From Clostridia bacterium (GTDB lineage: Bacteria; Bacillota; Clostridia; Oscillospirales; CAG-382), in assembly GCA_017537345.1 (NCBI GenBank), contig JAFYKY010000005.1:248001-312000 (forward strand): 64,000 bases of DNA, read 5' to 3'. Position numbers and translations under genes: made by a program. Below the pieces are notes generated by a model, which was not told the DNA's origin, searched no databases, and was given only the letters and a program-made list of their open reading frames with translations. Position 1 is the stretch's first letter; every line of letters begins with the position of its first letter. Shown in pieces: positions 26,420 through 35,405 of this stretch.

Positions 26420-27784
26420 ATGAAAAAATTTCTTGCCGTACTGCTTGTAGCAGTACTTGCGCTTTCTTTCGCTGCTTGCGGCGATGACGAAGTTTCCAAA
26501 CCCGCCAACTCTGCACCCGATAACAGCGAAACCGTGAACGATGAATCCGTTAACAACGAATCCGATTCCGCAGAATCCCAGCCCGTTGAAGACAGCGACG
26601 ATACTTCCGTTCCCGAGGAATCTCAGCCCGAGGAATCCCAGCCCGATGAAAATTCCGGCGACGACACCTCCGAACCTGTAGACGACGTGGCTATTCCCAA
26701 CTTTGTTTCCAATTTCGTAACCTGGGCAAAGCTTGGCGTTGGTCTCCGCGCTTCCGACAGCACTTCCATCCAGCTTACCGGCGTTAATGAGGAAGCAGGC
26801 TACGGCGACGTTGTTATTTATACTTACGATTACGCGCAGAGCAAGGTAACCGTAAAGGACGGCAAATACGCCGATTACGCTTATCTCGTTGCAGAGTATG
26901 ATTCTTCTCTCTTCGGCGTTAAGAAGACCACCGTACATACCGTTGGTTCCGTTTCAGACAACTCTTCTCTTACCATTCCCGACGTAGGCTTTATTATCGC
27001 CGCTCACAAGGATCAGACCGTTATGGTTTCCAGACTCAGCGAGTGCCCCGATAACGTTACCCTTTTCGCCGCAGGCGTTCAGGTTTGCGACGTTAATTAT
27101 TCCATTACCAAGGTAAACTCCGCCATCACCGTTGACGGTAAGATCGAAAACGCTTGGAATTCCCATAAGATCGACACCATTAACGAATCCAACAACAAAT
27201 GGGCTTACCTCAGCTTTGCCAACAACGAATATTACTCCACCGCAGAGTACTACGTTACCTATGATAACGATAATCTCTACCTTGCGGTAGTTGTTGATTC
27301 TCCTTATCACTACTGCCCCATCTCCCCCTCCGAACCCGGCGGAATGTATCAGTATGAATGTATTCAGGTAAAGATCACCACCATCAGCCCCAAATCCGAA
27401 TACATTATGGAAAACTACGATCACGTTATCAACAATAAAGCAAATACCGACGGTTACGTACGCGCATACGGCTTTGCGGTCAACAATGACGGCGAGACCT
27501 GCTACTACGAAAACAGCGGCGTAAGCAAGACCTTCCAGGGCACCGCAGTATGCACCAGAGATGACGTTGCTCAGCTCACCGTATACGAAATTTCCATTCC
27601 CTGGTCTTCTCTTGACCTTAACGCAAGCGAGCTTGATAAGTTCGGTCTTACCTTCTCTATCAACTCCACCAACGAAGAAGACGAAAAGAACGGCACTTGG
27701 AGAAACCTTGTACTGTTTGACGGCGGCGGAGTTATCAACCGTAACGACTGGGCAAAGATCCCCGAAGTTACTCTGGTTCATTAA
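26420..27784 (+). CDS. Lipoprotein with CBM9/DOMON-like C-terminal domain
   Basis: A 454-residue surface lipoprotein. The type II signal peptide ends in LSFAAC (lipobox Cys20), followed by an 80-residue linker dense in Glu, Ser, Asp and Pro that would hold the domains away from the membrane. The middle domain (about 95-230) is unrecognised. The C-terminal part (about 235-454) begins ITVDGKIENAW and contains YDNDNLYLAVV, the usual opening of family 9 carbohydrate-binding modules. Probably binds sugars or glycans outside the cell. Codon use suggests good expression. Confidence 0.8.
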   Translation: MKKFLAVLLVAVLALSFAACGDDEVSKPANSAPDNSETVNDESVNNESDSAESQPVEDSDDTSVPEESQPEESQPDENSGDDTSEPVDDVAIPNFVSNFVTWAKLGVGLRASDSTSIQLTGVNEEAGYGDVVIYTYDYAQSKVTVKDGKYADYAYLVAEYDSSLFGVKKTTVHTVGSVSDNSSLTIPDVGFIIAAHKDQTVMVSRLSECPDNVTLFAAGVQVCDVNYSITKVNSAITVDGKIENAWNSHKIDTINESNNKWAYLSFANNEYYSTAEYYVTYDNDNLYLAVVVDSPYHYCPISPSEPGGMYQYECIQVKITTISPKSEYIMENYDHVINNKANTDGYVRAYGFAVNNDGETCYYENSGVSKTFQGTAVCTRDDVAQLTVYEISIPWSSLDLNASELDKFGLTFSINSTNEEDEKNGTWRNLVLFDGGGVINRNDWAKIPEVTLVH

Positions 27785-27804
27785 TTAAATCGCTATACAT
27801 CAAA

Positions 27805-27836
27805 AAACGCCTCGCGAAGAAATTCGCGGGGCGTTT
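27805..27836. terminator. Bidirectional terminator
   Basis: A 14-base-pair stem with one wobble (27805-27818 with 27823-27836), loop of 4, and T-tracts on both sides. It ends the lipoprotein gene on plus and the SPFH gene on minus. Confidence 0.9.
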
Positions 27837-27847
27837 GCTTTGTTATT

Positions 27848-29149
27848 TTACTTAACGTCGGATTCGTTGAATATATCGCCGCACTCGGGGCAGAACTTGG
27901 GCGGCTTTGCGGGATCTTCGGGTTCCCATCCGCATTTGTCGCACTTGTAAAGCAATGCGCCCGCAGGCTTTTTACTGCCGCATTCGGAACAGAATTTGCC
28001 CTTGTTCACAGCGCCGCAGGAGCATTTCCAGCCCTCTGCATCTTCAGGCTTTTTACCGCCGCATTCCGTACAGAATTTACCGGTCGCCACGTTGCCGCAG
28101 GAGCATTTCCAACCCTGCGCCGCAGACTGTGCCTTGGGCTTTTCGCCCATAGCGTAAAGGTTTGCGGGGTTAATGGCGGAACCGTTGTTCATCGCCATAC
28201 CCATACCCATAAATCCCGTCATTGCGCCTGCGGAATTGTTTGCAGCCGCTTCCATAGCGGACGCCTGTGCGCTGACAAGAGTAGCCGCCGCCATCGTAGG
28301 ATCTCTGAGTATTGCGGCGCGCTGTGCATCGGTAATGAGTTTTGCCTGTTCTTCGGGAAGATCGATAGGATTAAGAGCGACGCTCTTTACTTCTATTCCC
28401 CTGCCCTCTTTCCACTCCGCGGAAAGCTGATTGCGCAATTCGTCTTCGATCTCGTTGGTGTGAGCGGTTATGGCAGAGGGTCGGATCCCGAGTGCGGAAA
28501 GCTTGCCCACGGAAGGGGTAAGCGCAGACACGAATTCACGGCGCATCTGGGAATCCAGTTCATCCTTGGTGTATTCGTCCCGTACGTTACCGGCAACCCT
28601 TGAATAGAAAACGATAGGGTCGCATATTACGTAAGAATAGGTTCCCGAGCATCTGATGGAAACGTCGATATCAAGTCCGATATTCGTATCAACGACTCTG
28701 AAGGGAATGGGATTGATAGTGCCGAACTTATTATCCAGTATCTCTTTGGTGTTGAAATAGTAAACACGCTGATCCTTTCCGGTATCTCCACCGTAAGTAA
28801 AGCGTTTGCCCAGAGTCTTGAAGGTGTTTACAAGACTTTCTCCGAACTTGCCGCTGAATATGCTGGGTTCGGTAGATTTGTCGTAGGTATACTCGCCCGG
28901 TTCGGCGCAGATATCCACTACCTTTCCCTGCTCAACTATTATCATACACTGTCCGTCCGCAACTGCGATACCGGAGCCGTTGGAAATAATGTTATCGCTT
29001 GCTTTTGTGTTGGAAGATCTTTTGCCCACACGTTTTGTACCCTTGCGCAAAAGCACGTCGTTTTCCAATGAATCGCAATAGAAAAACTCTTTCCACTGGT
29101 CCGCCAGAACTCCGCCCAGCGAGCCTATGCCTGCCTTGATAAGTCCCAT
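27848..29149 (-). CDS. SPFH/Band 7 protein (YdjI-like) with three zinc ribbons
   Basis: A 433-residue protein. Residues about 40-280 are an SPFH (stomatin-like) domain of the 'virion core protein/YdjI' type, with VVDTNIGLDIDVSIRCSG-like strands. The Met- and Gly-rich stretch (FMGMGMAM) is followed by three cysteine knots, WKCSCGN..FCTECG, WKCSCGA..FCSECG and YKCDKCGW..FCPECG, the last rubredoxin-like. YdjI in Bacillus is recruited to membranes under stress. Monocistronic. The zinc ribbons may bind partner proteins. Confidence 0.85.
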   Translation of the reverse strand: MGLIKAGIGSLGGVLADQWKEFFYCDSLENDVLLRKGTKRVGKRSSNTKASDNIISNGSGIAVADGQCMIIVEQGKVVDICAEPGEYTYDKSTEPSIFSGKFGESLVNTFKTLGKRFTYGGDTGKDQRVYYFNTKEILDNKFGTINPIPFRVVDTNIGLDIDVSIRCSGTYSYVICDPIVFYSRVAGNVRDEYTKDELDSQMRREFVSALTPSVGKLSALGIRPSAITAHTNEIEDELRNQLSAEWKEGRGIEVKSVALNPIDLPEEQAKLITDAQRAAILRDPTMAAATLVSAQASAMEAAANNSAGAMTGFMGMGMAMNNGSAINPANLYAMGEKPKAQSAAQGWKCSCGNVATGKFCTECGGKKPEDAEGWKCSCGAVNKGKFCSECGSKKPAGALLYKCDKCGWEPEDPAKPPKFCPECGDIFNESDVK

Positions 29150-29364
29150 ATTTACTGTCTCCTTTCACGAAAGAAAAATGGTGTTTTTGTTTAAAATCGA
29201 CATCTGTTTTTGCTCTTTTTTCAATTATAGCACACTTTTTTATAAATTGCACCGTTTAATAAGGAAATTTTTTATTTTTTTAAGGGAAATATGCACTAAT
29301 TTTTCGGTTTTTGGTCACATTTTTTGTCATAATGAAAAAAACGGCATATTATTGAAATTTATTA

Positions 29365-29392
29365 TTTACAAATTTTGATTTTATGATATAAT
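29365..29392 (+). promoter_or_regulatory. Promoter of the malate/fumarate/Flx-Hdr operon
   Basis: TTTACA (29365-29370), 16-base spacer, TATAAT (29387-29392), 48 bases upstream of the first ATG. The preceding 100 bases are AT-rich. I looked for a Rex-type redox operator (TTGTTAA-TTAACAA) and saw none. Confidence 0.7.
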
Positions 29393-29440
29393 TTAAAGTA
29401 GCTATGCAATGTTGAATTTTATTTTTAAGGAGAGTATCTT

Positions 29441-30385
29441 ATGAACAAAATCACAATCGTTGGAACCGGCAGCGTAGGTTCTACAATCGCTTACACACTT
29501 ACGGTATCCGGTCTTGCTTCCGAGATCGTTATGATCGACATCAACGGAGAAAAAGCAATGGGCGAAGCTCTGGATATTCGCCAAGGAACTCCTTTCTGCA
29601 GTTCTTGCTCCCTTTACGCAGGCAGCTATGCCGATGCGGTAAATTCCAATATCGTAATCATCACCTCCGGCGTTGGCAGAAAGCCCGGTCAATCAAGACT
29701 TGATCTCGCTCAGATCAACGTCAATATTACCAAGACGATCATTCCCGAAATCACTAAATACGCTCCCGATGCAACTTATATTATCGTGAGCAACCCTGTT
29801 GATATACTCACTTACACCTTCTGCAAGTATTCCGGACTTCCCCAGGAACGCATTATCGGTTCCGGTACCATTCTCGATACCGCACGTCTTCGTTCCAGAC
29901 TTTCCGAATACTATTCCATCAACCAGCAGAACGTACACGCATACGTACTGGGCGAACACGGCGATTCCTGCTTTATTCCCTGGTCTATCGCAAACATCTC
30001 CAACGTTCCCATTCAGGATTACGGCAAGTCCGTTAAGCTTAAGGACTTCCAGTTCCCCGAACTCAACTATGAAGAAGTTGAAGAATACGTTAAGAAATCC
30101 GGTGCACGTATCATAAGCCGTAAGGGCGCGACCTTCTATGCGGTTTCCATTTCCGTATGCCACATAGTTAAGTGCCTGCTCAGCGGTATGGATACCACTC
30201 TCACCGTTTCCACTATGCTTGACGGCGAATACGGTATAAGCGACGTGTGCCTGAGCCTTCTCAACGTTGTCGGCGCAAAGGGCGCTCACAACAAGGTTAT
30301 TATTCCTCTTAACGATGCCGAGCTCAAAGCACTTCACCACAGCGCGGATACCCTGAAAGATATCATCCGCAGCGTTAATCTGTAA
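29441..30385 (+). CDS. Malate/lactate dehydrogenase family protein, probably malate dehydrogenase
   Basis: A 314-residue LDH/MDH-superfamily enzyme with NAD motif GTGSVGST (8-15), catalytic His173 (GEHGDS), and Arg149 and Arg86 for substrate carboxylate binding. The overall sequence is LDH-like. The specificity residue just before KPG is Arg80, the equivalent of position 102, where classical lactate dehydrogenases have Gln and malate dehydrogenases have Arg. With fumarase 21 bases downstream and fumarate reductase later in the operon, reduction of oxaloacetate to malate with NADH is the better reading, but lactate activity is not excluded. Confidence 0.75.
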   Translation: MNKITIVGTGSVGSTIAYTLTVSGLASEIVMIDINGEKAMGEALDIRQGTPFCSSCSLYAGSYADAVNSNIVIITSGVGRKPGQSRLDLAQINVNITKTIIPEITKYAPDATYIIVSNPVDILTYTFCKYSGLPQERIIGSGTILDTARLRSRLSEYYSINQQNVHAYVLGEHGDSCFIPWSIANISNVPIQDYGKSVKLKDFQFPELNYEEVEEYVKKSGARIISRKGATFYAVSISVCHIVKCLLSGMDTTLTVSTMLDGEYGISDVCLSLLNVVGAKGAHNKVIIPLNDAELKALHHSADTLKDIIRSVNL

Positions 30386-30406
30386 TAAAGTACGAGGGTA
30401 AACACT

Positions 30407-31783
30407 ATGGAATACCGTATTGAACATGACTCTATGGGCGAGGTAAAGGTACCCGCCGATAAACTCTGGGGCGCGCAGACCGAAAGAAGCCACGAAAACT
30501 TCGAGATCGGTGTGAATATCGAAACTATGCCCCGTGAAATAACCCACGCGTTCGGAATACTCAAAAAGGCTGCGGCTATGACCAACGCCGTTCTCCGTCC
30601 CGAGAAAATGACCGAAGAAAAGCTTAATGCAATCTCTCTCGCTTGCGACGAGGTTATAAGCGGTTCTTTGAACGATCATTTCCCTCTCGTTGTTTGGCAG
30701 ACCGGCTCCGGTACACAGTCCAATATGAACGTTAACGAAGTTGTTGCAAACCGCGGTAACATTATCGCAGGTAAAAAGCTTCTTCACCCCAATGACGATA
30801 TCAATATGAGCCAGTCCTCCAACGATACCTTCCCCACCGCTATGCATATCGCGGCTGTTTCCGTTATCGAGGACAAGCTTATTCCCGCCGCAGAAACTCT
30901 TATCGCTACCTTTGTACGTCTTGAAAAAGAAAACGAAGGCATTGTAAAGAGCGGACGTACCCACCTTCAGGACGCTACTCCCATTACCTTCAGTCAGGAG
31001 ATAAGCGGTTGGAGAAGCAGTCTTGAACGTGACGTAGAGCTTCTTAATGTTGCTGTTAAGCCTCTTTACGAGCTGGCATTGGGCGGCACCGCAGTAGGTA
31101 CCGGACTCAACGCTCCCAAGGGCTTTTCCGAACTGGTTGCAGAAAACGTAGGCAAGCTTACCGGCAAGCCTTTCGTTACCGCAGCAAACAAGTTCCACGC
31201 TCTTACCTCCAAGGATGAATTGGTATTCGCTCACGGCGCTATCAAGGCTCTCGCTTGCGATATGATGAAGATCGCAAACGATATCCGTTGGCTGGCAAGC
31301 GGTCCCAGAGACGGTTTGGGTGAAATCTTTATTCCCGAAAACGAACCCGGTTCCTCTATAATGCCCGGTAAGGTTAACCCCACCCAGTGCGAAGCTGTTA
31401 CCATGGTAGCTGTTCAGGTAATGGGTAATGACGTTGCAGTTGGTATGGCAGCTTCTCAGGGCAACTTTGAGCTTAACGTATTTATGCCCGTTTGCATTTA
31501 CAACTTCCTTCAGTCCGGCAGATTGTTGGCAGAGGCTATTCTTTCCTTCAACAAGAACTGCGCTGTTGGAATTAAGGCAAACAAGGAAAAGATGCACCAC
31601 AATCTTCACAACTCTCTTATGCTGGTTACCGCTCTTAACCCCTATATCGGTTACGAAAATGCGGCAAAGACTGCAAAGAAGGCGTTTAAAGACAATATCA
31701 CTCTCAAAGAAGCCTGCGTAGAGCTGGGCTTCCTTACCCCTGAAAAATTTGACGAGGTATTCCACCCCGAAAAAATGGTTTAA
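30407..31783 (+). CDS. fumC: Class II fumarate hydratase
   Basis: Reversible hydration of fumarate to malate; here most likely run as malate to fumarate. 458 residues with the superfamily signature [11 protein letters not shown] (about 316-326), the substrate-site [11 protein letters not shown] and [10 protein letters not shown] motifs, and HLQDATP with the catalytic His. Class II enzymes need no iron-sulfur cluster. Second gene of the operon, 21 bases after the dehydrogenase and 13 bases before hdrB. Confidence 0.95.
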   Translation: MEYRIEHDSMGEVKVPADKLWGAQTERSHENFEIGVNIETMPREITHAFGILKKAAAMTNAVLRPEKMTEEKLNAISLACDEVISGSLNDHFPLVVWQTGSGTQSNMNVNEVVANRGNIIAGKKLLHPNDDINMSQSSNDTFPTAMHIAAVSVIEDKLIPAAETLIATFVRLEKENEGIVKSGRTHLQDATPITFSQEISGWRSSLERDVELLNVAVKPLYELALGGTAVGTGLNAPKGFSELVAENVGKLTGKPFVTAANKFHALTSKDELVFAHGAIKALACDMMKIANDIRWLASGPRDGLGEIFIPENEPGSSIMPGKVNPTQCEAVTMVAVQVMGNDVAVGMAASQGNFELNVFMPVCIYNFLQSGRLLAEAILSFNKNCAVGIKANKEKMHHNLHNSLMLVTALNPYIGYENAAKTAKKAFKDNITLKEACVELGFLTPEKFDEVFHPEKMV

Positions 31784-31796
31784 CGGAGGTTTGCTG

Positions 31797-32585
31797 ATGA
31801 AAGTAAGTTACTTCCCCGGCTGTACCTTGAAGAACAAGGCAAAGCAACTCGATATATATGCCCGCAAATGCGCAGAAGTGTTGGGAATCACACTTGAGGA
31901 GATAGAAGCATGGCAGTGCTGCGGCGGTGTGTTCACCACATCCCGTGACGAAGTCGCCACAAAGCTTTCCTCTGTACGCGCATTGCAGGAAGCGAAAGAA
32001 AAAGAGCAGGTTCTGGTATCCGTTTGCTCCGCTTGCCACAACGTGATCAAGCAGACAAACCACGCAATGCAGAATGATACCGAATTTGCAGACAGAGTTA
32101 ACCGCTACAACGGCGTTGAGTACGATGGAAGCACAAAGGTATATCATTATCTTGAAATGCTCCGCGATCTCGTTGGCATGGAAAAGATAAAGGAAAAGGT
32201 TGTTAACCCCTTAAAGGGCGAAAAGATTGCCGCATATTACGGCTGTCTGTTGCTCCGTCCCAATTCCGTTATGCAGATGGATGACCCTGAAACCCCCACT
32301 ATTATTGAAGATATTATAAAAGCTATGGGCGGCGAGCCCGTTATATATCCCTACCGCAACGAATGCTGCGGCGGATACGTGACTATGGATGACCCCAAGT
32401 TTGCGCAGAAGAAGAGCGAAAACGTTGTTGTGAGCGCTAAAAACGGCGGCGCTTCCAGAATTATCACCGCTTGCCCCTTGTGCAAATATAATCTTGACAA
32501 GCAGGCGTCCGATATTCCCGTAGTATATCTTACCGAGCTTCTTGCAGAGGCTTTGGGTGTAAAGGAGGATGGGGATGAACAATAA
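31797..32585 (+). CDS. hdrB: Heterodisulfide reductase subunit B-like protein
   Basis: A 262-residue protein with two CCG domains, each binding a non-cubane [4Fe-4S] cluster: Cys in FPGCTLK with WQCCGG and CSACH, then YYGCLLL with NECCGGY and CPLCK. In methanogens this subunit reduces CoM-S-S-CoB; bacteria lack those thiols, so its partner here must differ. I chose ATG 31797, 6 bases after GGAGGT, since the longer frame overlaps fumC. Next to hdrC, with which it overlaps by 11 bases. Confidence 0.92.
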   Translation: MKVSYFPGCTLKNKAKQLDIYARKCAEVLGITLEEIEAWQCCGGVFTTSRDEVATKLSSVRALQEAKEKEQVLVSVCSACHNVIKQTNHAMQNDTEFADRVNRYNGVEYDGSTKVYHYLEMLRDLVGMEKIKEKVVNPLKGEKIAAYYGCLLLRPNSVMQMDDPETPTIIEDIIKAMGGEPVIYPYRNECCGGYVTMDDPKFAQKKSENVVVSAKNGGASRIITACPLCKYNLDKQASDIPVVYLTELLAEALGVKEDGDEQ

Positions 32586-32967
32586 GCTCAAAAACACCCG
32601 CGATGAGATCGTTCGCATAAGCGGTGTTAACCCTAAAAAATGTATGAAGTGCGGTAAGTGCACAGCCACTTGCCCCGCTTTTGATGAGATGGAATACCAT
32701 CCTCATCAGTTCGTAGCTATGGTTGAGAACGGCGATATCCAGCCTTTGCTGGAATCCGAGTCCCTTTACCGCTGTCTTTCCTGCTTTGCCTGCGTTGACA
32801 GATGCCCCAGAGGCGTTGAACCCGCAAAGCTTGTTGAGGCAGTAAGACTTACCGTTATACGCCAAAAAGGCGGCAACCATTTAAAGACAGACGATATTCC
32901 CGCCCTTTTGGATGAGAATATCCCTCAGCAGGCGTTGGTAAGCGCCCTGAGAAAATACGCCAAGTAA
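32575..32967 (+). CDS. hdrC: Heterodisulfide reductase subunit C-like ferredoxin protein
   Basis: A 130-residue protein carrying two [4Fe-4S] motifs, CMKCGKCTATCP and CLSCFACVDRCP, that relay electrons between HdrA and HdrB. ATG 32575 has AAAGGAGG at a 6-base spacing; the earlier ATG at 32569 touches that site and is unlikely. The gene overlaps hdrB, and hdrA starts 18 bases after it, the standard hdrBCA layout. Confidence 0.92.
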   Translation: MNNKLKNTRDEIVRISGVNPKKCMKCGKCTATCPAFDEMEYHPHQFVAMVENGDIQPLLESESLYRCLSCFACVDRCPRGVEPAKLVEAVRLTVIRQKGGNHLKTDDIPALLDENIPQQALVSALRKYAK

Positions 32968-32985
32968 AGGAGGAGAACAATTACT

Positions 32986-34980
32986 ATGCAAAGAATCGGT
33001 GTTTTTGTATGCTGGTGCGGAAGTAACATTGCCGGAACGGTTGACGTGCAGGCTGTTTCCGAAGCGCTGAAGAACGAACCCGGCGTTGTTTTCTCCGCCA
33101 ATTATCAATACATGTGTTCTCAGGCAGGTCAGAATATGATCATCGATGCCGTTAAGGAACACAATCTTACCGGTATCGTAGTTTGCTCCTGCTCTCCCAG
33201 AATGCACGAAGCTACCTTCCGTAAAACCGCAGCTACCGCAGGTCTTAACCCCTATATGGTAGAGATCGCAAATATCCGTGAGCAGTGTTCTTGGGTACAT
33301 AAGGATATGCTGACCGGTACGGAAAAGGCTATCATTCTCGGTAAAGCCGCAGTTGCAAAGGTTAATCTTAATACCCCTCTCGTTGCTGGCGAAACTCCCG
33401 TTACAAAGCGTGCTCTGGTTATAGGCGGCGGTATTGCCGGTATCCAGACCGCACTTGATATTGCCGAAGCAGGCTTCCCCGTAGATATCGTGGAAACCAA
33501 GCCCACTATCGGCGGTAAAATGGCTCAGCTTGATAAAACCTTCCCCACTCTTGACTGTGCGGCTTGTATTCTTACCCCCAAGATGGTTGATGTTGCACAG
33601 AACGAGAATATCCGTATCTTCTCTTACAGCGAAGTAACCGAGGTTAAGGGCTTTGTAGGTAACTTTGACGTTACCGTTAAGAAAAAGGCAAGATACGTAA
33701 ACGAAGATATCTGTACCGGATGCGGCGCTTGCGTTGAAAAGTGCCCCATGAAGAAGGTTCCCAACGAATTCAATCTGGGTATGGACAACAGATCCGCTAT
33801 TTACATTCCCTTTGCTCAGGCAGTACCCAAGGTTGCTACCATCGATCCCAACCACTGCAATATGCTTAAAAACGGCAGATGCGGTGTTTGCTCTAAGGTA
33901 TGTGCCGCAGGTGCTATCGACTACAAGCAGCAGGACGAATATATTCAGGAAAAATACGGCGCTATCGTTGTGGCAACCGGATTTAATCCCATCAGTATGG
34001 ATAAATTCGACGAATACGCTTACAACCAGTCCAAGGACGTTATTACCTCCCTTGAATTTGAGCGTCTTACCAACGCAGCAGGTCCTACCGCAGGCAAGCT
34101 GCTCCGTCCTTCTGACCTTAAGCATCCTCACACCATCGTTTTCGTACAGTGTGTAGGCTCCCGTTGCGCATCCTGCGCCGAAAAAGGCAAGGAATACTGT
34201 TCCAAGATTTGCTGTATGTATACTGCAAAGCACGCTATGCTTACCCGTGATAAGTATCCCGATACCGAAGTTTACGTTTTCTACATTGACGTAAGAACTC
34301 CCGGTAAGAGCTTTGACGAATTCTACCGCCGCGCTGTTGAAGAATACGGCGTACATTATATTAAAGGTATGGTAGGCAAGGTATTCCCCGAAGGTGATAA
34401 GCTTAAAGTTCAGGCGTCCGACCTGCTCAACAACAAACAGCTTCATATAGATGCGGACCTTGTAGTACTTGCCGCAGCTATTGAGCCCGATAAATCCGCA
34501 CGTCCTCTTGCTACAATGCTTACCGCAAGTATGGACACCAACGATTTCTTTACCGAAGCACATCCCAAGCTCCGTCCCGTAGAAAGCCCCACCGCAGGCG
34601 TATTCCTTTCCGGTACCTGCCAGGGTCCCAAGGATATTCCCGAAACGGTTTCTCAGGCAAGTGCCGCAGCCGCAAAGGTAGTATCCCTGCTGGTTAAGGA
34701 TAAGCTTAAGGGCAACCCCTGCGTTGCAAGCTCCGATGAACTTATGTGTAACGGCTGTTCTTCCTGTGAAAGAGTATGTCCTTACGGCGCTATCACTTAC
34801 GAGGACAAGGAATTCCGTATGCCCAACAGAACTGTGGCTATACGCAGAGTTGCAAAGGTCAACCCCGCTGTATGTCAGGGATGCGGATGCTGTACCGTTG
34901 TTTGTCCTTCCGGCGCTATGGATCTGCGCGGATTTGCTAACAGACAAATTATTGCGGAGGTGGATGCAATATGCAAGTAA
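32986..34980 (+). CDS. hdrA: Heterodisulfide reductase subunit A-like flavoprotein
   Basis: A 664-residue iron-sulfur flavoprotein, the site of flavin-based electron bifurcation in Hdr complexes. The N-terminal domain has CWCGSNI; a thioredoxin-reductase-like FAD domain has GGGIAG (147-152); an inserted ferredoxin domain has CTGCGACVEKCP (about 243-254) and GVCSKVC; the C-terminal ferredoxin has CNGCSSCERVCP and CQGCGCCTVVCP. All cluster ligands appear intact. It overlaps the next gene (MvhD-like) by 10 bases, the partner that feeds electrons to HdrA. Confidence 0.94.
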   Translation: MQRIGVFVCWCGSNIAGTVDVQAVSEALKNEPGVVFSANYQYMCSQAGQNMIIDAVKEHNLTGIVVCSCSPRMHEATFRKTAATAGLNPYMVEIANIREQCSWVHKDMLTGTEKAIILGKAAVAKVNLNTPLVAGETPVTKRALVIGGGIAGIQTALDIAEAGFPVDIVETKPTIGGKMAQLDKTFPTLDCAACILTPKMVDVAQNENIRIFSYSEVTEVKGFVGNFDVTVKKKARYVNEDICTGCGACVEKCPMKKVPNEFNLGMDNRSAIYIPFAQAVPKVATIDPNHCNMLKNGRCGVCSKVCAAGAIDYKQQDEYIQEKYGAIVVATGFNPISMDKFDEYAYNQSKDVITSLEFERLTNAAGPTAGKLLRPSDLKHPHTIVFVQCVGSRCASCAEKGKEYCSKICCMYTAKHAMLTRDKYPDTEVYVFYIDVRTPGKSFDEFYRRAVEEYGVHYIKGMVGKVFPEGDKLKVQASDLLNNKQLHIDADLVVLAAAIEPDKSARPLATMLTASMDTNDFFTEAHPKLRPVESPTAGVFLSGTCQGPKDIPETVSQASAAAAKVVSLLVKDKLKGNPCVASSDELMCNGCSSCERVCPYGAITYEDKEFRMPNRTVAIRRVAKVNPAVCQGCGCCTVVCPSGAMDLRGFANRQIIAEVDAICK

Positions 34981-35405
34981 ATGAACGCAAGCCTCTTATC
35001 GTGGCATTTTGCTGTAACTGGTGTTCCTATGCAGGCGCAGACCTTGCAGGTAACAACCGTTTAAGCTATCCTGCCGACGTTAAAATTATAAAAGTACCCT
35101 GCTCCTGCAGAGTAAATCCTATGTTTATACTCCGTGCATTCCAGAGAGGCGCAGACGGCGTTATCCTTTGCGGATGCCACCCCGGCGACTGCCACTACAC
35201 TTCAGGTAACTATTATACCCGCAGAAGAATGGCATTGCTGTTCTCTATGCTTGACTATCTGGGCATAGAAAAAGAACGTACCCGTGTTGAATGGGTTTCC
35301 GCGGCAGAAGGCGCAAAATTTGCCGCTACTATGAATGATTTTGCTCAGACCGTTGCGGCTTTGGGCGAAAACAAGAGATTGGAGGATCTGCGATGCAAAA
35401 AATAA
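34971..35405 (+). CDS. flxD: MvhD/FlxD-like iron-sulfur adaptor protein
   Basis: A 144-residue protein of the MvhD family with FCCNWCSY, PCSCRVN and CGCHPGDCHY, whose cysteines hold a [2Fe-2S] cluster. It docks to HdrA and passes electrons from an upstream dehydrogenase (hydrogenase, formate dehydrogenase, or in Flx systems an NADH module). No hydrogenase genes are present, and the following three genes resemble FlxC, B and A. Overlaps hdrA by 10 bases and the next gene by 13. Confidence 0.9.
   Translation: MQVNERKPLIVAFCCNWCSYAGADLAGNNRLSYPADVKIIKVPCSCRVNPMFILRAFQRGADGVILCGCHPGDCHYTSGNYYTRRRMALLFSMLDYLGIEKERTRVEWVSAAEGAKFAATMNDFAQTVAALGENKRLEDLRCKK

Noticed and set aside
29264..29345. Rex redox operator upstream of the fumarate operon
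   Set aside because: The area is AT-rich, but no palindromic TTGTTAA-N4-TTAACAA-like site could be found.
29441..30385. Plain lactate dehydrogenase annotation
   Set aside because: The specificity position is Arg and the operon is a malate-fumarate-succinate route; lactate activity is kept only as an alternative.
29693..31765. A 690-residue open frame on the minus strand across the dehydrogenase and fumarase genes
   Set aside because: It mirrors the codon pattern of two confidently identified plus-strand genes, has no ribosome-binding site, and its translation shows no family motif.
32881..34947. A 688-residue open frame on the minus strand across hdrA
   Set aside because: Antisense shadow of a conserved gene with strongly biased codons; rich in Gly, Cys and His but with no recognisable domain or start signal.
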